A DNA stretch of 64,000 nt, from contig NZ_CP034437.1 of the NCBI RefSeq assembly GCF_003952225.1, positions 3,858,501 to 3,922,500 of the forward strand, read 5' to 3'. Every line of letters starts with the position of its first letter. The stretch's first letter is position 1. A model generated the notes under the pieces. That model did not search any database. It had not been told where the DNA came from and saw only the letters and a list, made by a program, of their open reading frames with translations. Below, piece after piece: positions 56,588-64,000 of the stretch. The translations under genes and the position numbers were made by a program. This stretch comes from Paenibacillus albus. Its GTDB lineage: Bacteria > Bacillota > Bacilli > Paenibacillales > Paenibacillaceae.

Positions 56588-57448
56588 TTGCACAAACATC
56601 CGTATTTCGATCTGCTTTTGCACGATGATGATGAACTTGAAGCCGTCCTAGGAGCTTCTATTATTGAGCGATCAACGCTCCACCAATGGCCGCTCTCCTG
56701 TGTGCAGCGTATTCGCATGAGTGATGCATCGACCGTTATTTATAAAGTACAAGGCGAGTTCTCGGTGGAAGCTCCATTCTATCGTGCAGCACGTTCTTCA
56801 CTGTTAGTTGGCGCGAAAGCAATAGCCACGGCACAGAGTGACCTCCCGCCAGCCTTGCTCTTAGAAGATATTGATGCTCCTTGCTTATCCGAGCTTGCTA
56901 TAGAACAGGATGAAGCATTACGTCTCGTCGAGGCCATAACCGATCAAATTTCTCAAATTGAAATCGAAGGCGATTCGCCTTTTCTAATGAACAGTGGGGA
57001 CCTCACGAACTGGGAACGTTACAGCAGCGCGCTTATCGGGGACCTGGAAACGTTAATTGAGCGTGGAATCTTCCAAGAGACCAATCGCGATGTACTGGCT
57101 CGTATCTCAACGGTGTGTAATCATTCCTCGGTTATGGACGCGATTCAATCGAAGAGCGGATTGGTTCATGGGGACTTGAACCGCGGGAATATCATGATGC
57201 ATCCGGGTGGAATCAAGATTATCGATTGGCAGAAGGCATTCTATGGGCCTGTCGAGCTTAATCGAGCTAATTTGCTAGAAGAATTAGGTATCGACCCCCG
57301 ACCATATGTGAGCGCTGGTATGATAGACTTATTAGGTATTCTGAAAATATCCTGGTTCACTAGTTGTGCATTACGCTGGTTTCCAGCGGGTGCAGAAGGA
57401 TATGATCGAGAAATTCCTAAGCTTCAATTACAGTTAACGGAGTACTGA
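56588..57448 (+). CDS. Aminoglycoside phosphotransferase (APH)-fold kinase, copy 1
   Basis: A 286-residue small-molecule kinase-like protein starting at TTG 56588 behind AGGGAGAGGGA. It opens MHKHPYFDLLLHDDDE. The catalytic loop is VHGDLNRGNIMM (Asp in HGD, Asn five on) and the metal-binding DFG-equivalent is IIDWQ. Members of the APH/choline-kinase/fructosamine-kinase superfamily phosphorylate sugars, amino-sugars, amino acids or antibiotics. A paralogue at 58384 opens MHKHPFFDLWLHDDDE and runs in register. The UlaG-like lactonase gene lies between them. No aminoglycoside-resistance role is implied. Confidence 0.82.
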   Translation: MHKHPYFDLLLHDDDELEAVLGASIIERSTLHQWPLSCVQRIRMSDASTVIYKVQGEFSVEAPFYRAARSSLLVGAKAIATAQSDLPPALLLEDIDAPCLSELAIEQDEALRLVEAITDQISQIEIEGDSPFLMNSGDLTNWERYSSALIGDLETLIERGIFQETNRDVLARISTVCNHSSVMDAIQSKSGLVHGDLNRGNIMMHPGGIKIIDWQKAFYGPVELNRANLLEELGIDPRPYVSAGMIDLLGILKISWFTSCALRWFPAGAEGYDREIPKLQLQLTEY

Positions 57449-57473
57449 AATCATAAGGGGGAACAGAAAGCAG

Positions 57474-58313
57474 ATGGAAAAGTCTAACGTTAAGACAGGC
57501 GAAGCATTAATTCAAGAGATCAACGAAACCCGCGTCCCGTATGGCATGCTCGCGATTTGGTTTCTCGGTCAGGTAAGCGTCGTCATTAAAGGAGGAGATA
57601 CGATTGTTTATGTAGATCCTTATTTGGCTGATTCCTCATATCGCAGATTTCAGCCGCCGTTTCGGCCGGAAGAAGCATTCAACGCCGATTGCGTATTGAT
57701 TACACATGACCATATCGATCATATGGACCCGGATACCATTCCTGGAATGGCAAGCAAAAACTCCGATACGGTGTTCGTTGCACCTGGATATTGCTTGAAC
57801 TCTCTTGCAGAATTTGGCGTACAGCCGCAGAGACGCGATCATGCGAAGACAGGCGAGTGGCAGGAGGTAAAAGGGCTTCGTTACATGCCGATCCCAGCAG
57901 CTCACGAGGAGCTTGAGTACGACCAGGAGCTTGATCATCGCTTCGTTGGCTACATTATTCAGCTGAACGGAGTGACGTTCTATCACGCTGGCGATACAAC
58001 GATTTATCCTGGACTTATCGAGACGGTGAGAGCAGAGAACGTCGACTGCGCACTACTGCCGATTAACGGACGAGATCCTTTCCGCTTGGCGCGCGATATT
58101 GTCGGCAACATGAACTTCCGCGAGGCTGCCGAATTTGCAGTTGCAGCGGGCATCGACACGGTCATTCCGGCACATTACGACATGTTCGAAGGGAACTCGG
58201 AGAATCCGGGCTATTTCGTCGATTATTTGTACAAGAATTACCCTACGCAGAAGAGTCATGTTATGGCACGATTCGAGAGATACGTATACGTATCGGGCCA
58301 GGCGCTGAAATAA
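57474..58313 (+). CDS. UlaG-like metallo-beta-lactamase-fold lactonase
   Basis: A 279-residue MBL-fold protein. The metal motif is H78-x-H80-x-D82-H83 (THDHIDHMD), with further ligands in the AHEE, HAGDT and IPAHYD segments. The phrase INGRDPFRLARDIVGNMNFREAAEFA is very close to UlaG, the L-ascorbate-6-phosphate lactonase. It may open a sugar-phosphate lactone, here together with the kinase-like proteins around it. ATG 57474 follows GGGGGAACAG. It lies 25 bases after the first kinase gene and 70 before the second. Confidence 0.85.
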   Translation: MEKSNVKTGEALIQEINETRVPYGMLAIWFLGQVSVVIKGGDTIVYVDPYLADSSYRRFQPPFRPEEAFNADCVLITHDHIDHMDPDTIPGMASKNSDTVFVAPGYCLNSLAEFGVQPQRRDHAKTGEWQEVKGLRYMPIPAAHEELEYDQELDHRFVGYIIQLNGVTFYHAGDTTIYPGLIETVRAENVDCALLPINGRDPFRLARDIVGNMNFREAAEFAVAAGIDTVIPAHYDMFEGNSENPGYFVDYLYKNYPTQKSHVMARFERYVYVSGQALK

Positions 58314-58383
58314 GGGCTTTTAGTGAGAAATGTTTGTGGTAGCATGTTAGCTTCAGCAGAGCAAACGAGAGAGGTGTACAGTT

Positions 58384-59241
58384 ATGCATAAGCATCCATT
58401 CTTCGACCTATGGCTGCATGACGATGACGAATTAGCCAGATTGCTAAGCAGCTCTGTAGAGGAACGAGTCAAGCTTCACGAATGGCCGCTCTCTAGTGTT
58501 GAACGCGTGCGAACCACGAATGGCAACAGCTGCATCTATAAGGTTCAAGCTCAGCCGACAATTGAAGCAAGCTTCTACGCTCAAGCTCGATCGAAGCTCT
58601 TGGTGTCCGTGCGTACAATCGAGGCGGAACGCGGCATGACGGTAATGATCATGGAGGATGTAGATGCACCTCGGTTGAACGACGTGGCTCTGGAGCAGAC
58701 AGAAATCCTTGATATTGCGGAGCAGCTGCTCAAACTAATCGGGGAAATAGAGGGCGATCTGCCGATTTTTCTTGATATAAGTAAAGATGAAGCTTGGACT
58801 GCTTATACCGACATGGTCTTCGAGGACATGCGATTCTTAATTGAAGAAGGAAGTTTCAAGAAGGTTGATCTCGAGCTGGTAAACATGCTCTCGGATTGGA
58901 GTAAATCCGAAGCGGTTATGGAAGTGCTCCACTCGCAGACAGGGTACGTGCATGGTGACCTTAAAGCTGACAATGTCTTGGTTACACAGAGCGGTTACCT
59001 CGTCCTCGACTGGCAGCGTCCGATTCGCGGTCCTGTATTACTGGATACTGCCACACTGCTTATTTCATTAGGAACCGATCCAACGAAGCACGTTCCTATA
59101 GCGATTGTTCAGCTCTATCATTTCCTTCATCTTGCTTGGTTCGCAACAGCGGCCAGGAGATGGGTTCCTGGAGGTAAAGCGTGGTTCGACGGCATCATTA
59201 AGAACATGGGTGCAGAAATCGCGCGTTTGCAGCACCAATAA
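58384..59241 (+). CDS. Aminoglycoside phosphotransferase (APH)-fold kinase, copy 2
   Basis: A 285-residue paralogue of the protein at 56588, in register throughout (both start MHKHP-x-FDL-x-LHDDDE and have -HEWPLSSVERVR and -HQWPLSCVQRIR near residue 32). The catalytic loop is VHGDLKADNVLV and the metal motif VLDWQ. ATG 58384 is behind GAGAGGTG. It is one of three kinase-like genes that stand around the lactonase, and probably arose by tandem duplication. Substrate unknown. Confidence 0.82.
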   Translation: MHKHPFFDLWLHDDDELARLLSSSVEERVKLHEWPLSSVERVRTTNGNSCIYKVQAQPTIEASFYAQARSKLLVSVRTIEAERGMTVMIMEDVDAPRLNDVALEQTEILDIAEQLLKLIGEIEGDLPIFLDISKDEAWTAYTDMVFEDMRFLIEEGSFKKVDLELVNMLSDWSKSEAVMEVLHSQTGYVHGDLKADNVLVTQSGYLVLDWQRPIRGPVLLDTATLLISLGTDPTKHVPIAIVQLYHFLHLAWFATAARRWVPGGKAWFDGIIKNMGAEIARLQHQ

Positions 59242-59278
59242 GATATTTTCAAGCAGTATGTAGAGGGGCAGATAGAAA

Positions 59279-60205
59279 ATGGGAACTCTCTTTCACAAGG
59301 AAATCTTCGATTGGCATTCCTGGTCAGATCACTTGCGGTCCGTCGAGGAATTCAGACCGATAATTGGCGCCATATTCGAGAGGGAAAGTCTTGCCCGCGG
59401 TGATGAGCTTGGACTGTTCACCCCTGCGACCAACGCTGTGTTTAGGGCTGGCAGCTATGTCATCAAGATCTTCGCACCTGAAGAGGCGGGTATTGCGTCT
59501 AACGTTGGCTACGAATTAGAGGTACGGTCCACGCGGCGTGCGCATGAGCTTGGCATTCGCACGCCCCGGATTGTTGCTGCTTCCTACTTGCAGGACAAGT
59601 ACCTATTTCCATATATCATCTCGGAGTTCATTGAAGGCGAAGTTGCGGGACAAGCATTCAAGAAATACGATCTCACGAAACGGATGCAGTTTATCGAAGA
59701 CCTTAAATCCAATATGTCTCGCTATAACATCAAACCTGATCATGCGGTTGATTCAGCTGGCATACGCATTCAGGCATTAACGAATCATAGATGGCAGGAG
59801 TTTCCGCCGTCTGTGAGGAGTCAAGTGATGTCGTTCATCGACGAACTCGACCTATCCAATTTGGTTCGCGTACATGGAGATATCAACGCCAAAAATGTCA
59901 TCGTTGATCGAAATGACCAGCTTTACATGATTGATTTTGCAGAGAGCTCCTATGCGCCATATTGGTATGAGTATCCTCCAATATTGTTTGATCTCTTCGA
60001 TCATGATCGCGCAGCGATTCTAGCTTTTGTCGGGGATGCGGGTCATCCGGATGGGGCTGAGATGCTGTTTGGCGCATTGCTTCTGCATGACTTTGGCGCG
60101 GATTACATAAGGGAAATCTACCTGAGGAGTACGGGGAAGACGGTTCAAGAGATGAGCGATATCTACGAGCTCAGGGACATATTGGAAGAGTTATTAAAAG
60201 GGTAA
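59279..60205 (+). CDS. APH-fold kinase, divergent third copy
   Basis: A 308-residue APH-type protein of a different branch. The N-lobe has FRAGSYVIKIF (nucleotide-binding Lys), the hinge YIISEFIEG, the catalytic loop VHGDINAKNVIV and the metal motif MIDFAES. The C-terminus is helical. It follows copy 2 by 37 bases, with its own ribosome-binding site (GAGGGG), and ends at the terminator at 60270. Unlike copies 1 and 2 it lacks the MHKHP head. Substrate unknown. Confidence 0.82.
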   Translation: MGTLFHKEIFDWHSWSDHLRSVEEFRPIIGAIFERESLARGDELGLFTPATNAVFRAGSYVIKIFAPEEAGIASNVGYELEVRSTRRAHELGIRTPRIVAASYLQDKYLFPYIISEFIEGEVAGQAFKKYDLTKRMQFIEDLKSNMSRYNIKPDHAVDSAGIRIQALTNHRWQEFPPSVRSQVMSFIDELDLSNLVRVHGDINAKNVIVDRNDQLYMIDFAESSYAPYWYEYPPILFDLFDHDRAAILAFVGDAGHPDGAEMLFGALLLHDFGADYIREIYLRSTGKTVQEMSDIYELRDILEELLKG

Positions 60206-60269
60206 CGAACCTCAAATGTAAAAATGCCCAAGAGGAAGTCTTAAAAGACTTCTTTCTCGAGCACGATAT

Positions 60270-60296
60270 GGCTGTCAGCCTATGACAGCCTTTTTG
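60270..60296 (+). terminator. Terminator after the kinase/lactonase cluster
   Basis: GGCTGTCA (60270-60277) pairs with TGACAGCC (60283-60290), loop GCCTA, then TTTTT. A second hairpin, GAAGTC/GACTTC (60235-60240 with 60247-60252), lies just upstream. Confidence 0.88.
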
Positions 60297-60329
60297 GGTT
60301 GGGGGTATTTGCTGTTATCTCAGCAGCTG

Positions 60330-60698
60330 CTAAAGCGCTTCGCCGAAATAGATGGTATGGCCCTGGTCATCGAGAACGATAAATTCCTTCGTATTCCATT
60401 CGGTCTCGCATACATCTCTCGTAAGCGTAACTCCGCGAGCCTTCAGTTCCTCGGCTAAGCCTGCGGCATCTTCTGTTTGCAGATAGAGATGAAAATGATC
60501 GCCGTCTTGTGTGAAGGGAATGGAGGGGTCTTGTTCGTCAGCGAGTTTAAGATGGAACAGCTGGTCCCCTGCACGAATACCGGCATAGAAATCCTCGTAG
60601 CGAAATGCGAGCTCAAGGCCTAACTTCGTTGTATAGAATTGAATCGTACTGTCAAGATTCATCGTTCGAAGCTGCGGAATAACACCTGTTATCTTCAT
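60330..60698 (-). CDS. VOC-superfamily (glyoxalase/bleomycin-resistance-like) protein
   Basis: A 122-residue protein with two beta-alpha-beta-beta-beta units: VIPQLRTMNLDSTIQFYTTKLGLEL at the start, DHFHLYLQTED in the middle (metal-binding His), and a late Glu region EFIVLDDQGHTIYFGE at the end. The ribosome-binding site AGGAGG precedes ATG 60698. Substrate unknown. It faces the kinase cluster on the opposite strand. Confidence 0.85.
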   Translation of the reverse strand: MKITGVIPQLRTMNLDSTIQFYTTKLGLELAFRYEDFYAGIRAGDQLFHLKLADEQDPSIPFTQDGDHFHLYLQTEDAAGLAEELKARGVTLTRDVCETEWNTKEFIVLDDQGHTIYFGEAL

Positions 60699-60783
60699 TG
60701 TTCTCCTCCTGCATAATACTGACTTCGACGGCTGATCATCTCAGCTTGATCCTAATTATACCATCTCTATGGGGCAAAGAATT

Positions 60784-61544
60784 CTATTGAAGAAAGAATC
60801 TAGTGCTCGAGCCACCGTCAACCGTAAGAGTCTGGCCCGTAATAAAGTCCGACCCAGAGCTCGCTAGAAAAGTTACGGCTGCCGCGACGTCCTCCGGGTA
60901 TCCGATCCGTCCAAGTGGTATTTGCTTGCCAACCGCGTATTTGTCATGGTTAGGATTTTCCGAGAATTTCTCGACTTCCGTCGCTCCGGGAGCAACGGCG
61001 TTAACGTTGATATGATAAGGTGCTAGATCGAGAGCGAGCTGCCTGGTCATCGCGTTCATACCGCCTTTGGTCGAGGCATAAACGGCGTATTGCGGCATGG
61101 TAAGGTTACCGTGGACGGAGCTAATATTAATGATCTTTCCTTTACCGATCTTTCTCATTATCTCGGCACAAGCTTGCGCGCAAAAAAAGCGCCTTTCAAA
61201 TTGGTGTCGACGACACGGTCCCAGAAGCTCTCCGTCACTTCGAAAAAGTCGATTGTAGGATCGATAGCGGCATTGTTGACGAGAATATCGATTTTGCCGA
61301 ATTTCTCCGTCGTTAAGTCTACCATTGCGCGAATCTGGCTTACGTCGGATACGTCTGCTTTGTGGGCGAAGCTCTGACGGCCTAGCTTCACAATTTCATT
61401 AACAATCTCGTTCGCTCCTTGCTCACTGTTCGCATAGTTCACGACAACATCAGCGCCGCATTCAGCAAGCTTCAAAGCGATCCTCTTACCGATTCCTCTG
61501 CCTGCGCCAGTGACAAGCGCGACTTTCCCCGTAAGATCATCCAT
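60784..61544 (-). pseudogene. SDR-family dehydrogenase split by a 1-base frameshift in an A7/T7 run
   Basis: Two adjacent frames on the minus strand (61544-61158 and 61158-60784) are the two halves of one classical SDR of about 253 residues. The first holds TGAGRGIG and NNAA and ends prematurely after NLKGAFFA; the second resumes with MRKIGKGKIINISSVHG and the Tyr-Lys pair in YAVYASTK. The frame slips at seven A on the plus strand (61182-61188); eight would restore NLKGAFFCAQACAEIMRKIGKG. So it is a frameshift in a homopolymer, either real (phase-variable or decaying) or an assembly error. The ribosome-binding site AAGGGGAG before ATG 61544 is intact. Confidence 0.88.
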
Positions 61545-61570
61545 GTTCGAGCTCCCCTTTTATCGGTTCA

Positions 61571-62266
61571 TTAGCGATTCTTCAGTCGTTCAAGTACAAG
61601 CCTCTTGGCTTTCGAGATATGCTCCACGATCCGTTCGAGTACGATAGGGTTACGTTGAATTATGAGATCGGAGAAGCCTTTGTGATCTTTGAAGTATTCG
61701 TGAAAGCTGCTGAAATTGCTTCGATTAGAAATGGTCAAAGCAGTGTACATCGTGTTCGCCATTAAGTTCCATGCTTGCAGCATCGGAACGTTCTCGCTCA
61801 TGATCATAATGCTGCGGTGAAACTGAATATCGACGGCAGTAATGGCTTGGACCAAGTCATCGGCAGACTCGTTGTCCTCTTGAAATCTTGCATCAATTAC
61901 ACGGATCTGTTCGATGATGGAGAACAGGGGATAGAAGTCTGCCATCTCGTTCGCAATGATTAGCTCCAGTGCTTTGTATTCAAGCATCAAACGAAAATCG
62001 AACGTATCCTCGGCAGCTTTAAGAGAAAATCCAACCACAACGGTACGGCCATTAGGCAGCGAGCGTACCAGACCTTCCTGCTCCAGGTTTTGCAAGGCGG
62101 TTCGAACGGGCCCGCGGCTGACGCCGAGCTCTGCTGCGATTTGATTCTCCACAATGTGCGCATCAGGGGTTAGCACGCCTAAAATAATGTCCGTACGAAT
62201 TTTGTTCAACACGTCTTTGGTTTGAGGAGTTCTTGCATAGGGTTCTGGTGTCTGTTTCTTTAACAT
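61571..62266 (-). CDS. GntR-family regulator with FCD ligand-binding domain
   Basis: A 231-residue FadR-type regulator: N-terminal winged helix (about 15-82; VLNKIRTDIILGVLTPDAHIVENQIAAELGVSRGPVRTALQNLEQEGLV) and an all-helical C-terminal FCD domain (about 88-225). FCD regulators usually bind sugar acids or other small carboxylates through a metal, and control neighbouring catabolic genes. It lies 27 bases upstream of the broken SDR on the same strand, and is divergent from the SDR/GH2 operon at 62485, whose promoter region carries a palindrome that may be its operator. Confidence 0.92.
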   Translation of the reverse strand: MLKKQTPEPYARTPQTKDVLNKIRTDIILGVLTPDAHIVENQIAAELGVSRGPVRTALQNLEQEGLVRSLPNGRTVVVGFSLKAAEDTFDFRLMLEYKALELIIANEMADFYPLFSIIEQIRVIDARFQEDNESADDLVQAITAVDIQFHRSIMIMSENVPMLQAWNLMANTMYTALTISNRSNFSSFHEYFKDHKGFSDLIIQRNPIVLERIVEHISKAKRLVLERLKNR

Positions 62267-62383
62267 CGTCGTCGTGCCTCATTTCTCTTTCATTCAAATT
62301 CATCTGCTGATCTTGCTTACTAGTATAGCGAACAACGAACGATTAGCCAACAATTTTAAAATAATGAAACCAATTCAATTTAT

Positions 62384-62393
62384 TTGTTAACAA
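62384..62393. promoter_or_regulatory. Palindrome TTGTTAACAA, candidate GntR operator
   Basis: A perfect 10-bp palindrome in the 218-base divergent gap between the FCD regulator and the SDR gene, 13 bases before the -35 box of the plus-strand promoter. The TGT-ACA halves fit FadR/FCD operators in general. It is not tested. Confidence 0.5.
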
Positions 62394-62406
62394 TTAATTT
62401 AATATG

Positions 62407-62435
62407 TTGACGATAATCTGAGAGGAGCGTAAGAT
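62407..62435 (+). promoter_or_regulatory. Sigma-A-like promoter of the SDR/GH2 operon
   Basis: TTGACG (62407-62412) and TAAGAT (62430-62435), 17 bases apart. The transcription start should be near 62442, just before the cre site at 62451. Confidence 0.65.
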
Positions 62436-62450
62436 AAAACCAGATACTAA

Positions 62451-62464
62451 TGAAAGCGGTTACG
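62451..62464 (+). promoter_or_regulatory. CcpA cre site downstream of the SDR/GH2 promoter
   Basis: TGAAAGCGGTTACG agrees with the cre consensus in nearly all positions and lies about ten bases after the presumed transcription start, where CcpA would act as roadblock. Confidence 0.65.
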
Positions 62465-62484
62465 GAAAAGATGGGAGGAAGTCC

Positions 62485-63279
62485 ATGAGATTACTTGAAG
62501 GTCGAATTGCGGTCGTCACAGGAGGCGGGAACGGAATAGGCGCGGCAATTGCTATAGCGCTTGCTGGGGAAGGTGCTGCCATCGTCATCGCTGACATTCA
62601 TATGGAGGGCGCTCATCAAGTTGAGGAACGAATCAGACAAGCCGGTGGGAAATGTCTCGCCGTCCATGCGGATGTTGTTAAAAAAGCCGATATTGAACGC
62701 GTATTCGCCGATACGGTACGGGAGTTCGGCACGGTGGACATTCTCATCAACAATGTCGGAGGAACGATACGCAAGGCCATGGTCGAGTTCAGTGAAGATG
62801 AATGGGACCAAATTATCGATATCAATTTAAAAAGCACGTTCCTTTGCTCTCAAGCTGCCGGCAAAATAATGCTTAAGCAAAAACGCGGCGCCATCGTTAA
62901 TATTTCTTCCATTCACGGATTAGGGGGAATTCCGAAACGGAGTCCTTATGCAACGGCAAAGGCAGCGATAAACAGCTTTACTAGTACGATCGGATGTGAA
63001 TGGGCTGCGGACGGAGTTCGCATGAATGCAATTGTACCAGGCTATATCCTGACAGAAGGATTGGCGCAAACCTTCCGTGCAGGATTGCTCAACCAGGAGG
63101 ATATGGTCAGACGTACTCCGCAAGGGAAGCTTGGAACGCCGGAAGACATTGCAGAAGCAGCCTTGTTTCTCGTGTCCGACAAAGCGAAATATATTACAGG
63201 CACGACTTTGTACGTGGATGGCGGTTATTCAGCGTATCATGGCCCAGAGCTGCAAACCTCCATTAAGCACCAGCTCTAA
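62485..63279 (+). CDS. SDR-family dehydrogenase
   Basis: A 264-residue classical SDR: TGGGNGIG, NNVG in place of NNAG, Ser in NISSIHG and Tyr155-Lys159 (YATAK), VPGYILTEG and the terminal VDGGYSAYHG. GGAGGAAG precedes ATG 62485. It resembles sugar-alcohol/keto-acid or 3-oxoacyl-type dehydrogenases but substrate cannot be read. It has its own promoter, a cre site and a candidate regulator upstream, and is 50 bases ahead of the GH2 gene. Confidence 0.88.
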   Translation: MRLLEGRIAVVTGGGNGIGAAIAIALAGEGAAIVIADIHMEGAHQVEERIRQAGGKCLAVHADVVKKADIERVFADTVREFGTVDILINNVGGTIRKAMVEFSEDEWDQIIDINLKSTFLCSQAAGKIMLKQKRGAIVNISSIHGLGGIPKRSPYATAKAAINSFTSTIGCEWAADGVRMNAIVPGYILTEGLAQTFRAGLLNQEDMVRRTPQGKLGTPEDIAEAALFLVSDKAKYITGTTLYVDGGYSAYHGPELQTSIKHQL

Positions 63280-63329
63280 TCAATGAAGTCGAAGCGTTTC
63301 ATGGACAATTCATGAGAGGAAGTACACGC

Positions 63330-64000
63330 GTGATAAATAACCAACAAGTTCTATCTGGAGTATGGTGTCTTGCAAGAGATCCCGAGAACAAAGGTAAGCA
63401 AGAGAAATGGTTTGAATCGAATATTGTGGAAGAATCGGAGCTTGCGCCTGTTCCCGGACTCATTCAACAAGTATATCCAGACTATCATGGCGTGGCATGG
63501 TACTGGCATCGTTTCGTTCCGAGAGTTCCGTTCGCGGCGGATCATCAGCAGGTTTTGAAATTCCAATTCGTCGATTACTACGCCGAAATTTGGCTTAATG
63601 GTCATTATGTAGGTAGTCATGAAGGCGGGGAGATGCCTTTTGAATGCGATGTGACCGAGCATTTGATTAAAGGCAGAGAGAATCTGTTGGCCATTCGTAT
63701 CCTTAATCCCATTGATGCTGAAATCGACGGAATTATCCAACAGCAAACGCCTAACCGCCACAAAAGCACGAGAGAGCTGGCGCCTGGCACCGGTTTTAAT
63801 TTCGGCGGCATCTATGCGGATATTCATCTGGTCGAACTGCCGAAGGTCCGGCTATCGGATCTGTTTGTAAGACCGAACATTGAGACTGGCGACTTACATA
63901 TTCAATTAACGATCGCGAATGGGACTTCATCTAGAGCGAGAAGTCAAATTACGATCGACGTTAGTCCGAGTGAGTCGGGTGAGGTATTGGTATCGGCTCA
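63330..64000 (+). CDS. Glycoside hydrolase family 2 protein, N-terminal part (runs off the window)
   Basis: The frame from GTG 63330 (behind GAGAGGAAG) is open to the last base, 223 codons. The content is the GH2 sugar-binding jelly-roll: HGVAWYWHRFVPRVPF, then VDYYAEIWLNGHYVGSHEGGEMPFECDVTEHL and GGIYADIHLVELP, followed by the start of an immunoglobulin-like domain. GH2 members are beta-galactosidases, beta-mannosidases, beta-glucuronidases and exo-arabinanases; the catalytic domain lies outside this window. There is no signal peptide, so it is cytoplasmic. It completes the SDR operon as an oligosaccharide hydrolase. Confidence 0.85.
   Translation, partial: MINNQQVLSGVWCLARDPENKGKQEKWFESNIVEESELAPVPGLIQQVYPDYHGVAWYWHRFVPRVPFAADHQQVLKFQFVDYYAEIWLNGHYVGSHEGGEMPFECDVTEHLIKGRENLLAIRILNPIDAEIDGIIQQQTPNRHKSTRELAPGTGFNFGGIYADIHLVELPKVRLSDLFVRPNIETGDLHIQLTIANGTSSRARSQITIDVSPSESGEVLVSA

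Noticed and set aside
56588..60205. Aminoglycoside-resistance island
   Set aside because: The APH fold is shared by many metabolic kinases; there is no mobile element, and the lactonase neighbour points to metabolism.

Overview
The window reads as chromosome of an endospore-forming, aerobic, plant-polysaccharide-degrading Bacillota, most like Paenibacillus or Cohnella. The evidence is two GerA/GerB/GerC germinant-receptor operons, a YjcZ-type sporulation peptide, a QoxABCD quinol oxidase, a methionine T-box, a YesMN/LplABC-type sugar-uptake block, large multi-module secreted glycosidases and many SDR and AP-endonuclease-2-type sugar enzymes. I saw no rRNA, tRNA, CRISPR array, prophage or insertion sequence.

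Layout. 1-6.2 kb: 3' end of an unknown membrane protein, a VOC protein, then a tight operon of Zn-alcohol dehydrogenase, hexulose-phosphate-synthase-like enzyme, TIM-barrel isomerase, SDR and a PLD-type protein. 6.3-9.6 kb: YjcZ peptide, alpha-glucan phosphorylase, DUF4309 lipoprotein. 9.7-14.6 kb: first ger operon (A-C-small protein-B) and a convergent membrane protein. 14.8-19.4 kb: small membrane protein and qoxABCD. 19.5-21.4 kb: AAA ATPase plus TPR protein. 21.4-25.1 kb: second ger operon (minus strand, A-C-B) with a sigma-G-like promoter. 25.2-28 kb: Rrf2 regulator divergent from an AhpD-like peroxidase, then a HAD phosphatase and an NmrA-like protein. 28-32.3 kb: frameshifted orphan oligopeptide-type permease, ribosomal protein L33, a Met T-box with a frameshifted MetRS, a GNAT and a DinB protein. 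32.4-34 kb: two YdcZ (DUF606) proteins around a Crp/Fnr regulator.

34-50.4 kb is a carbohydrate locus: two secreted glycosidases, a YesM/YesN two-component system, an LplB/LplC/LplA ABC importer without its own ATPase, and a cytoplasmic GH140-like (DUF4038) glycosidase. An 18-bp block plus a downstream TCACTA box at fixed spacing occurs upstream of both the first glycosidase and the importer operon and is a candidate YesN operator. 51-56.5 kb is an SDR-isomerase-SDR-xylonate dehydratase-SDR operon, which suggests non-phosphorylative (oxidative) pentose use. 56.6-60.2 kb holds three aminoglycoside-phosphotransferase-like kinases around an UlaG-like lactonase. 60.3-64 kb has a VOC protein, a frameshifted SDR, a GntR/FCD regulator, an SDR and the start of a GH2 glycosidase. 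CcpA (cre)-like sites precede three of the catabolic modules.

Three genes (28.05, 29.65 and 61.18 kb) carry single-base frameshifts in or beside short mononucleotide runs. They may be real decay or uncorrected sequencing errors. All functional calls are from reading the sequence; no database search was run.
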